The notes below the pieces were generated by a model that ran no database searches, had not been told where the DNA came from, and was given only the letters and a program-made list of their open reading frames with translations. This document shows positions 1-9,366 of a stretch of 64,000 nucleotides of DNA, piece by piece. Within the stretch, counting starts at the first letter, position 1, and the number at the start of each line of letters is the position of its first letter. The translations under genes were made by a program, and so were the position numbers. Origin of the DNA: Distichodus sexfasciatus (taxonomy: Eukaryota > Chordata > Actinopteri > Characiformes > Distichodontidae); NCBI GenBank assembly GCA_032718565.1, contig JAVGVS010000289.1:304001-368000 (forward strand), in the 5' to 3' direction.

Positions 1-1227
1 AGAAGTGCTGTGAAGTGTTCCATCTTTTTGTAGTGGAAATACATTACTCCATTTGCTACTACTCTCTAACATTTTTTTCTTACACAATAGGCGATGTGTT
101 TTTGCCAATAAATTGTGAAAGCCTTATTGTTTGACTCATGAGTGTTCTGTATTCAAAAATGCACCTACAGGTTCAATGTCGGAAGAGGGGTTTAGATGGA
201 TTTTGAACAATATTTTTAGTGTAATTGAGACTGTCATGTTCTAAGGATGTGGGTCAGTATGAATTTTACTGACTTTCCTGAGAACTAACAGTAGTATCAT
301 GCAGCAGAAGAAGCCAGAATCTCCTCTGAGGTTATTTTCCCCAATGTCTGACCTTTTCTGTGATGTATTTGATCCAACTGTCTTATTAGCAGTTTTCTTT
401 GGACTTTTTTGAGGATGTGAAGAATTTTGCATGCAAAGCTGGTCGAGCTGAGCTTAATATCTGGTATCCCCAATAGGGCCATTAAAGCAATAACTACAGG
501 AGGGTTTATTTCCGACATGAGGAGTCTTTTAATTTCTGGGGGGAAAAAACCCATGAAAGCACTTTTAGAACTTCACCGTGGAGCTTTTGTTTAGCCATTT
601 AGAGTTCATGCATTTTCTGGAATGGTCAAATCGCATCTGAAAAAAGCCAGAGCCAGATGTTAAACCTTCTGTTCCCCGACACCATCAATTAAGTGAGTGG
701 AGACTACCGTATGACCTGTCCACTTTATCTGTAGTCATTCTATTATGATGAAATGCAATGCTCATATGTATATATATTCACGTAACAGGCCTCTGGAGAG
801 CTATTTCCACTATTAAATCATCCATCATACTATATTTTCAGTATGATGGCATCACAGTAAGCAAAGATCAAATTTGAAGTAAAAAAAAGTAGGTGGGGAG
901 GCTTAAGGAGCTCAAGGAACTAAAATAAGAATTTACAGTGAATGACAAAAGATGTGTTCAAGTAAGTTGACTGCATTGAACACAAGAGGGCAGTATATTA
1001 TTGCAATAGTACATAAATCATCTGACGTTTGTCCACAAGTTGACAGTGGAGCAGTGCATATTTCATCTTAATGTTTTGTCCCAACAATTTGGTCAAGACT
1101 CCTATTACATATTTTTGGATTATTACTTATATCCTACAAGATATGTTTTTAAAGGAATAAGGGGTTTAGAAAGTGCATGTACAGTATATACTATAATAAA
1201 CAAACTAATATAAATCATATGTATGTT
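1..1227. other. Intergenic DNA, no supported gene
   Basis: This stretch is AT-rich with no recognisable exon or repeat family. Two overlapping minus-strand frames (297-554, 85 codons; 241-432, 63 codons) follow one another with a frame change, as a decayed coding segment would. I recognise no domain in either, so they could equally be chance open frames. Confidence 0.4.
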
Positions 1228-1390
1228 GGGTGGCACGGTGGCACATTGGACCCGTAAGGTGTCAATGAGAGTGTGATTGTGTGTGCCCTATGGTGTGTTG
1301 GCGCCTGCCCACCTTGTGCCTGTAGTTCACGGGATAGGCTCCAGTCCCCGCGGCCCCTATAGGTATTAAGCGGTTTGGATAATGAATCAA
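1228..1390 (+). repeat. Fragment of a tRNA-headed fish SINE (family 1)
   Basis: The copy starts with the head motif GGTGGCACGGTGGCAC. It then jumps to the distal half, with the phrase GGATAGGCTCCAGTCCCCGC and the 3' end motif AAGCGGTTTGGATAATGAAT. The middle of the element is missing compared with the longer copies at 27707-28034 and 37906-38233, so this is an internally deleted, old copy. The family resembles the DANA/Mermaid/V-SINE type repeats of teleosts, but the name is from memory. Confidence 0.75.
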
Positions 1391-4300
1391 TTAATATATA
1401 TACAGTATATAAGTTCTAGCCTTCACCGTCTGACTGACAAAATGAATGAATAACAGAATGAATGACTAAACAAATGAATATTGTATTGCCTCTGGTCACT
1501 TTTAACCTACTGAGACCTCATGAAAAAAATGTAAAAAAATAAATAAATTACATTTTAGATTAGGGAGTTAGAATTATATGACAAATTCCAACAAAAACCG
1601 GAATGAATTTACTCTCAGGCATCACCCATGGGGCGTACATCCTCTCAAGGCTTTCGCGCCCTTCACAGGCTTACTTATTTCGGGCCTGAACATGTAATTC
1701 TATAAAGCTGCTTTGGTGCCACTGCTGTAAAAAGTAGTGAACAAATAAAATAGAATTTAATTACCCTTAGGTTGCCCTGCCTTCTTTTCTATACATCGAA
1801 ATCATATGTGAGAGAACATGCCCTCAGTGGTGCAAGCCTCTGACAGCGCTTAAATGCTTTGACATGTTTTGACAGTAGCCCGGGGGAGGGGAGAGGACAC
1901 GGGTGCATAACATGGTGTGACAGGTCGTTTCTGCCAGACGCTGCCATGTGACGCTGTCATGATGAGGGGTGGGGCTGGGCCAAGTCAGGCTAAGTTTGGA
2001 CCCCGACTCCTCTTAATGCACACCTCATCACTTTACCGGCCCTCAGAGAGACAGCAAGACCATGGCACGGTGCCATCCATCAAGCAGAAAGCCAGAGTGC
2101 TCCATCCGTTACTTCATGAAAGGTGCAGAATCAAGGCTTGTGTGCTTTTGCACAGTAATCTGAAGTGGCATCCAGCACTTATGCTGTAAGAGGTCCTGAG
2201 ATCAAATGAAGACAGGAAGTGATTTTGGTCAAGTTTTGGAGAAGAGTAATACATCATTCATGCTTTATACTAAGGTTAAGACTGCCAGTTTTATTCTTAC
2301 AGTCTAGATCAGTGGAGGTGTGGCACTTGAGTAACTATATGTTACTTTGCCTACTTTGTACTCGGAATGAGTATTATCAGTATAAGCTACTTTCTACACT
2401 AGACTATACTCAAGAGAAAGTTTAACTCTAGTACACTGTGAACATTAATTACATTTTACATTATTAAATTATTACTTTTGTAAGAAGTGACTGCAATGAT
2501 GAGAAATAAACTAATATTAAGCCGAACCTATTCCTTGAACCTACTATACCTGGTCAAGAATGTTGCGTTTACTCTGTGCCAGTGTGACTGAAGAATCACA
2601 GTTTCACTGTTTCATAGTTTGGCCCTCATCCTTTCTGGAATTCCCGAAAATACATTTTGAAACCAAGCGAATATAAGTACCTCAATTTGAGTCTTACTTG
2701 AGTCATTTGCAAGGAACTGCTTCAATATAGTTTCATGGACTCTACACCACTGCTCTTCATCCAAAATACGCCACACTGTAAGCTGTTACCAAGTTTTAGG
2801 TGCAGGGTTCATACTTTCACATGAATAAATTTCACCAACAGTTGGGAAATGTCACCTTGAATGTCATCTAACAGTGTGTCTGCTGTAAGTGATCTGAGGA
2901 CCTGTGCTATAACTCCAACTGACACATCCTCCCCACCACCAACAACATGCGGAGTCCAATTAAACATGTTAATGAGGAGACCAGGTGGTAATAGCGCTGT
3001 TTAGCACAACTAATTGTCCTGAGCAGCCTCCTCACACCTGTTCTTTACGGAGGGGGATAAAGCAATAAAATGCGTGGTGTCCCTGTATAAACTCTCTATG
3101 AGTCATTACAGTGAACGCAGCTTTCTTAATGATATAAAACCTTGCCCACACTTCTAGGAGGTAAAGGTATATCTATATAGCATGCGACAAAAAAGAAAGA
3201 AGAATGAATGGCCAGACTAAGCAAATAAATAAATAAAGGTAAATAAAGACACTACCTTAATATTACCTAGAGCATTGTTCATTTGGCGTTGAACAGTGTT
3301 CACCGAACCTTGCCACATAGAAAAATCTAGTAGACTTGATATACTTTATAACATTAATTTTAAACCTCATACTTCTCTATTGTTTGGTTGACAATGGGGT
3401 CAACCCATTATACTTTAAAAATAAGGCATCAAAGTTCTGTTGCACATGGCATCCACGGCAGTCACTAATCTCTGTTTTGCTCATGAAAAAAACATTGATT
3501 AAATACATCCATGTATGTTCCCTGTTCACTTACACAGGCAGGTAGAAAACAAAAATAGAGCCCATAAGGGTCAGCTAGCATATACACTGGCTTACCTGGG
3601 CCCACTTTCTTCCACCTCCCTCTTTCTCTATCCCTGTATGACCAGTTCCATCCATCTTTTCAGGTGGCTGCCTCTGCTTTCATTAGCTGACCCTGTATCA
3701 TGTGATGACCCTCGCTCTCCTTTCCTCCTCCTTCTCTGTGACCTGAGACAAGACTGTCTGGCCTGCTCTTTGGTTCTTTCAGTCTTTCAAATTTTCCCTT
3801 CAGGCCCCTGTGTTTGGCTGGACTGTGTCCTTAAGTACGGGCCACTCTCCAAATGATGCAGATCAGCTAGGATGGTACTGTCATTGCAGCTTGAGCCAGA
3901 ACCACTGCCCCGATCCCCCATCTCCCCCGCAAACAACCCCCTTTGGTGGCTCCTGGGGCGTTTGTTGCTCTGTTTGGAACACGGCATTCCCATTTCCACG
4001 GTCACTTCCAGGCGTGCTGGCAACGACAGAGGATTCACAGCCCCACGATGACCCAGAGCAGCGCAGACTCTGAAATAACTAACCGACTCAGTCCGGTCCA
4101 TGTCATAACGAATCAGGAGGATAATTAAGTTGAATCTGCTGTCTGTTCCAGTATGGATTTATTATCGTCACCTCCTAAATTGCTTTCACAGCTGAAAGTA
4201 GAGAGTTTATGCATGCTCACATCCATCTGACAGCCAAATTATATCAGGGATATTTTTCTATCTGTCTATCTGTCTGGGCTCATAAAGTTGTGTGTTTTAT

Positions 4301-4422
4301 CAGATTTTATTATAAAAAGTTATAACTGTCTGGGCAACAGTATATTCAAGAGTACTTTTAAAAAGGTCATTCTGTCACATTAGTCAAAATATATTAATAT
4401 GATATCACAAATAAGCCCAAAT
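1391..4422. other. Intergenic DNA, no supported gene
   Basis: The small open frames here (for example 1917-2189 and 3515-3856) have no recognisable domain and no splice-site or repeat support. A pyrimidine-rich, moderately GC-richer patch lies at about 3590-4090. I see no gene or identifiable transposon. Confidence 0.5.
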
Positions 4423-5070
4423 GTGACTCTGCACGGCAAAAGCAGTCGCCTGTCGCAACAGAGGTTTCTAAGAAAAATGGCCGTTTATGTTGTGTGGGGT
4501 AAAATTTTGGATTTTTTGTTTTTAGTGTTTTGAAACAGTGGAAGGTCTATACTGTACTGTTGTGAATAAATTTTGCTGAAAAACTTACCCTTTCCATCCT
4601 AAAAACGTGACTCTCTTGAGGTGAGGAATTCAATTCCAGCAGAATGTTAAAAGTTTCTGTTTTGACCACTCTACTCCAATGTTTACGGTAAATCCACTGG
4701 TTGACTAGTGTAAAGATATTTCTCCGGAATCCATCTCCGTCTCCCGAGTTCAGTTAACCTAACGCAGGTAGGCTATTCGTGTGGCTGTGAATGCAGCGTA
4801 GGCTACCGTAAATACAAACGTAGCCGCGACCGCACCAAGCGTCTGTGAGTGCTACGTCGATAGTCAACTTCAAAGGCAGATTTCTCCGTTTCTCACTTGG
4901 CATGACAGGAGAAACCCGACTCCTTTGAATGTTGATATCTCAGTCATATGTCATCCGATTCATTCGATATAGGTATCGTTCTGAAAGTTGATTTATGCCC
5001 TTTCATGAAAACATAATAACTCAATTTTGAAAATTTGCGACAAGTGACTGGTTTTGCCGTGCAGAGTCAC
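4423..5070. mobile_element. 648-bp non-autonomous element with 36-bp terminal inverted repeats
   Basis: The two ends are inverted copies over 36 bp with three mismatches. The first 19 bases, GTGACTCTGCACGGCAAAA, are identical at both ends. The element is bounded by AAAT on both sides (4419-4422 and 5071-5074), a possible 4-bp target duplication. It has no open frame of note, so it would depend on a transposase made elsewhere. The ends do not match Tc1/mariner (TA), piggyBac (TTAA) or 8-bp-duplicating hAT signatures. Families with 4-bp duplications exist, but I cannot assign one. AAAT in AT-rich DNA may also match by chance. Confidence 0.75.
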
Positions 5071-6558
5071 AAATATATTTCTGCAATCAGCACAAACCTC
5101 AATTGTTTTTTCTTAAATAACAGACTCTTTTAGGGAATGAACTAACAGCCCTGTAAATGGGACACTGTAATGATTTATTGATGACCGTGGTCCACTATCC
5201 ACTTTCTCACACTCCCTGTAAAAAGACCAAGGACTTTTTCTGATCTGTGGGCCAGTTAAGGATTACAGGCCTTTCCAGTTCACAACTCTTTCCGCATCCC
5301 ACATGCAACGGCTCAACCTATGATCTCCAATTCCTTTGAGGCGGAGCAAAGCAAACATATGGAGCTGTTATTGCTACAATATGCCTTTACAACCAGATGC
5401 TTTAAGCTCAATTTTCAGGATGTTTTTCCCTCCTGGTTTGTGTTTTGCTCACGGGCAAAGCATGTTTTTTGGCTAGGTCAAATGTGAGTGTGCCGAAAGG
5501 CTCGCTGTTATCTACCCAGTGAAGCACGGGTTAGGATGGACATGCCAGGCTGTCTACAGGTGACTTTTAGAAATGATAACATGCAGTATGCATGCAGGCT
5601 GGTGACGTTTCAGGGCAGAAATCTACACAATGGATTGTTGTGATCCTTGTCTATAAAATGACATGTGTAACTGATAAGCAGAGGTTGTGCTGAAAGAATG
5701 ACGGGAATGCCCTTTGCTTTTGCTGTGGAGTGATATTTGTGTGTGTTGGCATGTGTATGTGAGTGTGTGTGGCTTTTTTTTGAAAGCTGATGCCTACTGC
5801 TTCACACTAAAGCAAGGGCAGATTTGTTCATGTTTACATACTGTGTTGAGATGATCAAGTGTGTCCTTGTTTCAGACTTACATAACAGTGTGAGTGGAAA
5901 AATATCGTTATGCAGGATCCTTCTCTGTTTGTGCTTCTTTTGGACACTTGGTGCAATTAACTGGGTATAATAAAGCCTAGTGCTAATGAGGTCCTTTCTT
6001 CAGTTGCCTGTCCTTTAAAGTCAGAGCAAGATTATGTAAGATGTAATGAAACCCTGTGCTAATGTGCACTGATAGTAGGGTGAGCAGCTGTGTCAATAAC
6101 CATTTCAAGCTGCATTCCTGATAAATTAGCTAATGCAAAATTGTATCGAATTCTTCTTCATTATATTGTCTCCCTGAGCTCTAACTCATTAATCTGTTCA
6201 GATATAGATAAGATTATATTTTCTGAAACTTCTTCAAGTGCCCTTAACTGTCCCGAAATCAACTGCAAAATCTCACGAAATACAGCAAAATGTGAAGCAA
6301 TGTAAGCAATTATCAAGAAAAATATAAAACCAAAAGGTATTAATAGTGAACACATTGTATCTTTCAGCATCTATTACCTGTGCACTGCTCTATTATTGGA
6401 TCAAACAAAAAAAGTCTCAAGAGGGTCAGCAGGGAAAATCAAGTCATTCTATATTCACTCATGGAAGTCAGACCCGCAATAATAAAAATAGACACTCATG
6501 AATACCAAGTAATGTTTCAGCCATATTGTCACAGAGACTTTAGAATTCAGAGCACTGA
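5071..6558. other. Intergenic DNA, no supported gene
   Basis: No repeat family or exon is recognised. On the minus strand, 6161-6370 could encode 69 residues with one hydrophobic stretch near the start and an amphipathic helix-like remainder. I see no homology or splice context and do not call it a gene. Confidence 0.4.
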
Positions 6559-6759
6559 TGTGTTAGAAGTGAAGTTTTAGAAGGATGTGTGCTGCCTTTT
6601 AAACTGTCTATTTATTCACAGATTCTGGCTGGGGAAGACATCTTCAAATACTTAATGCAGGAAAAAGACTTAATGCTGAAGTTTATGCAGGACGCTTGGG
6701 CCAACATTTCTCAATATCTGGACCAGACTGCTGCCAAATATATTTGGCAGCATGTGTGA
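6559..6759 (+). other. Open frame resembling a terminal exon; unidentified
   Basis: From 6559 the frame is open to a TGA at 6757-6759, without a start codon. A plausible splice acceptor (TTATTCACAG) ends at 6621. The 45 codons after it read as a helical, amphipathic peptide rich in Leu, Met, Lys, Gln and Asp, with natural-looking amino-acid use. I do not recognise the family. It may be a lone terminal exon, a pseudogene fragment or chance; no matching upstream exon was found. Confidence 0.2.
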
Positions 6760-7048
6760 ATGGATGACAACAAGGACTAGAAGAATACTTTAAGGGTATA
6801 TCTCTGCAAGAAAATATGATATAGAATACATAGTAGTGCAGCCCATGCGTAGTACAGTGGTGTCATTTTTGCTGATTTGAGATGTGTGATCTATTGTACT
6901 ATAAACATTTTCAGTTATATAATAAAACAACTTGTACACTACTGTAAGCATAGTTTATGAACAGATAAGGCAAAGTTTAAACTGCACCACATAAACAGAA
7001 TGAAGAGATTTTTTAATACATACAATCTTCTTTGGGAAACACGATGGC
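6760..7048. other. Short intergenic gap
   Basis: This gap is AT-rich with no feature recognised. The transposase scrap that follows may extend a few codons into its end, since the in-frame sequence just before 7049 reads His-Asp-Gly. Confidence 0.4.
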
Positions 7049-7255
7049 ATGGACATGTGTGGTTCCAGTGGAACTGGTTCTCTTACTTTTGTTGGTGTGA
7101 CTGTTGAAGAACTAGTAGAAAGAATTCAAGGAATACTAACTGTTCAGAATCAAGCAAATGTATTCAAACAGCACTTCGCTTGCAGCAGGCCAATGATGCA
7201 AAGCATGAAAGCAGTTGCAGAGTTTTTTCCAAATCAAAAAGTTGAATGTCTTTGA
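7049..7255 (+). pseudogene. Tc1/mariner-like transposase fragment
   Basis: The 68-residue frame begins with a Met-Asp-x-Cys-Gly-Ser-Ser-Gly-Thr-Gly-Ser-Leu stretch, typical of the middle of fish Tc1-like transposases just after the first catalytic region. It ends in a segment resembling the one after the second catalytic aspartate (AVAEFFPNQKVE). The region between is altered: the expected catalytic Asp-Asn-Asp motif is not intact, and the stop at 7253-7255 precedes the normal C-terminal WPxQSPDLNP region. No terminal inverted repeats were found around it, so this is a relic with no likely activity. Identification rests on remembered family motifs. Confidence 0.65.
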
Positions 7256-7731
7256 CGGACCATGCAAGTCACCGCAGCTGATCTCTACTTACCACTAATT
7301 GCATGGGTGACTATAATAAAGGCAAAATAGTAAATGAAACAAACAATTCACTGTAAACGATTGTACTGAAAGACTGGCAGAGAATCATAAAGAACGATAC
7401 TCAGAATCCAGCAATGTTCATTAAAGGCGGAGGGTTGTAACCATTTTATTTAATATTAGGCACATCACCAATGTTCCAAAAAATAGAGTGCATAAAAGGA
7501 AAAATGTGCTGACTATATTCAATTTTTGTGTGTACCCGCTAAGCAAATGTGCTGCTTCCTGCCCAAATTAATCATCTTACAGAACAACAAAAATAATTCA
7601 GTGACATTTACTGTGCAAATATTTCTGCACAGTATTTTTTTCAAATGCTTCTCCCAATAAACAAGGCTCAACAATGCTGGCATGCTGCACTATCACACTA
7701 TCAAGCGCTTTTAAAGCATGAATGGCTCCAG

Positions 7732-7732
<1 letters not shown>

Positions 7733-7790
<58 letters not shown>
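7733..7790. repeat. (AC)29 microsatellite
   Basis: This is an uninterrupted dinucleotide tract of 58 bases. It sits at the left border of the interspersed repeat at 7791-8070 and is likely length-polymorphic. Confidence 0.97.
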
Positions 7791-7795
<5 letters not shown>

Positions 7796-8067
7796 CTTGT
7801 ATTACTATCTTTGTGAGGTCCTTCCATAGGCTCCCATAATGACTAAAGTACATAATTTTACACTTACACCTAATCCTAACCCTAACCTTAACCTCAGTAA
7901 CCAAAAGCACATCTTTTACCTCTTTTAGTTTCTCAAATAAAACAAGCACATTTTCTATAAAGTCATTTCTCCTCATGGGGACCTCTCAAATGTCCCCACA
8001 AAGCCCAAAAAAACAGATAAAAGTGATTTTAGGGGACAAAAAGGTCCCCACAATGCGATAAATACAT

Positions 8068-8070
<3 letters not shown>
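7791..8070. repeat. Interspersed fish repeat bracketed by (CA)n tracts
   Basis: The sequence carries phrases common in teleost repeats associated with CA microsatellites: TTACTATCTTTGTGAGGTCC, a CCTAACCCTAACCTTAACC run, CAAATGTCCCCACAAAGCC and AGGTCCCCACAATG. A diverged relative lies at about 58300-58840 with the same order of phrases. Both borders here are CA dinucleotide tracts. It has no coding capacity. The transposition class is unknown to me. Confidence 0.65.

Positions 8071-8114
<44 letters not shown>
8071..8114. repeat. (CA)22 microsatellite
   Basis: This is a perfect dinucleotide tract of 44 bases at the right border of the interspersed repeat at 7791-8070. Confidence 0.97.
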
Positions 8115-8116
<2 letters not shown>

Positions 8117-8913
8117 TAAAGACTTAAAAATTTATGCACGGAAAGTTCAAGGAGCAACAGTAATATGAAAAACGGTTGTTATCAAATCTCAGACAAATTA
8201 AATATATTAAATATTTAACCTTTCCATGCATTAACTTTGATTCATGCATGAATCAAATACTGAAAGTACATAAAATCCGTCCAAAATTCAAAAGAAAATC
8301 AAACAAACTTCTAGTCTGATCCAGACCGAAGACATGTGAAAGCAAATAGCTGTGCGCTCAAGCGGGCACGACGCATGAAAGGGTTAAGCTAATCTGCTAA
8401 ATTAATGTGACAGATCATATTCGTTTGCCTCGCTGCATTTTCACAGGCCAGTTTCCCGTAAACTCGCCTCAAAATACTACGTAAAACAACCCTCTAATAA
8501 CTCGTTACGTAAAAAAGCAGTTAAACTTAGAGCTATTTTAGGATCATGCTTATTTTCTATTGTGATGCATCTCTCGTGTAATCGCGCAATTTGGGTAATT
8601 AGTCCGATCTATTATTTGTACTGAAAGCACACTATTCTGACCTATATGATGTGGGGCTGATGGGGTAAAAAGTCCCTTTAAAAGTAGTAAAAGCTAAAAT
8701 TGTGTGGCTTTCTGAGGACATTTTCCTTAACAGAAAAGGTTAGGGTTAGGTTACATCCAGCAATTATGATGGAATTCAGAAAGATACCAAGACGCATCTC
8801 TGCGTGCGCGCAGAAGCCACGGAACGTTTCTCTCTCCTCCACGGCGGGGCAGCGTTTATACGGAGTGAGGTGTCATGGCATGTGAGGAGAACTTAACTTC
8901 AGCACCGCGAACA

Positions 8914-8914
<1 letters not shown>
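8115..8914. other. Upstream flank of the melatonin receptor gene
   Basis: This is unique sequence that becomes richer in G+C and CpG towards its right end (about 8790-8880). That fits a transition into promoter DNA. No exon is recognised. Confidence 0.5.

Positions 8915-8952
<38 letters not shown>
8915..8952. repeat. (CA)19 microsatellite upstream of the TATA box
   Basis: A perfect CA tract is followed by a degenerate C-rich tail to about 8967. It ends 41 bases before the TATA box of the melatonin receptor gene, so its length could influence promoter spacing or structure. That effect is inferred, not shown. Confidence 0.95.
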
Positions 8953-8955
<3 letters not shown>

Positions 8956-8993
8956 ACACACCCCACCATGCTGATGTGATGTAGCGCCAAAGC

Positions 8994-9000
8994 TATAAAA
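8994..9000 (+). promoter_or_regulatory. TATA box of the melatonin receptor gene
   Basis: The sequence CTATAAAAG is a strong TATA match 180 bases before the start codon. It lies in a CpG-richer patch. By usual spacing, transcription would begin at about 9020-9030, giving a 5' leader of about 150 bases. The start site is inferred. Confidence 0.65.
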
Positions 9001-9054
9001 GTGTGGCCACATATGTCCGCCCTCAGCAGCCTGACGCACACCGTCCGCCGCGAC

Positions 9055-9144
9055 ATGAAGACGAAGCGGCTCCTCCTGCGCGCTTTTACGCAGCAGCGGC
9101 GACGCCAAAACCCGCGAGGCGTCCAATGGAACCCAAATCCGTGA
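9055..9144 (+). other. Upstream ORF in the receptor 5' leader (29 codons)
   Basis: An ATG at 9055 opens a 29-codon frame ending in TGA at 9142-9144, 35 bases before the receptor ATG and in a different frame. The peptide is strongly basic, with many Arg and Lys. An in-frame ATG at 9013 would lengthen it to 43 codons, but that lies only 19 bases from the TATA box and is probably not transcribed. If the leader is as inferred, ribosomes would meet this ORF first, which could dampen receptor translation. Confidence 0.5.
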
Positions 9145-9179
9145 CTGCCCTTGAGGACTAAAAGAAAAGTGAGGATAAG

Positions 9180-9366
9180 ATGAAAATTAATGGCAGCCTA
9201 TTCGAGAACAATTCCGTTCTGAGCCCCTCCGAGTTCGCGCTCGCGCGTCCGCCCTGGGTGTCCACAACTTTGGGCAGCGTTTTGATCTTTACCATTATTG
9301 TTGATATCTTGGGCAACCTCCTGGTCATTTTCTCCGTGTACAGAAATAAGAAGCTACGGAACGCAG
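9180..9366 (+). CDS. mtnr1a: Melatonin receptor type 1A, exon 1 (residues 1-63 with exon 2)
   Basis: This exon encodes the extracellular N-terminus, the first membrane helix and the start of the first cytoplasmic loop of a class A G-protein-coupled receptor for melatonin, which usually couples to Gi. Seen here: two N-glycosylation sequons (N4-G-S and N10-N-S), TM1 at about residues 28-53 with the conserved Gly-Asn (G45-N46), and the diagnostic loop SVYRNKKLRNAG. The ATG is the first in frame after a stop at 9159-9161. A consensus donor GTAAGT follows at 9367. It splits the codon for Gly63 after its first base, the same position as in other vertebrate melatonin receptors. Reading past the donor stops at 9384-9386. 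Joined to exon 2 it gives 351 residues, close to the 350 of human MTNR1A. Confidence 0.96.

Noticed and set aside
3515..3856. 113-codon open frame
   Set aside because: It lies in pyrimidine-rich DNA with no domain, no splice support and competing frames on both strands.
7868..7893. CCTAACCCTAACCTTAACC, telomere-like words
   Set aside because: It is too short and lies inside an interspersed fish repeat that carries such words. It is not a telomere or an interstitial array.
7598..7976. Cys-Val or Thr-His repeat proteins
   Set aside because: They are translations of the (CA)n microsatellite.
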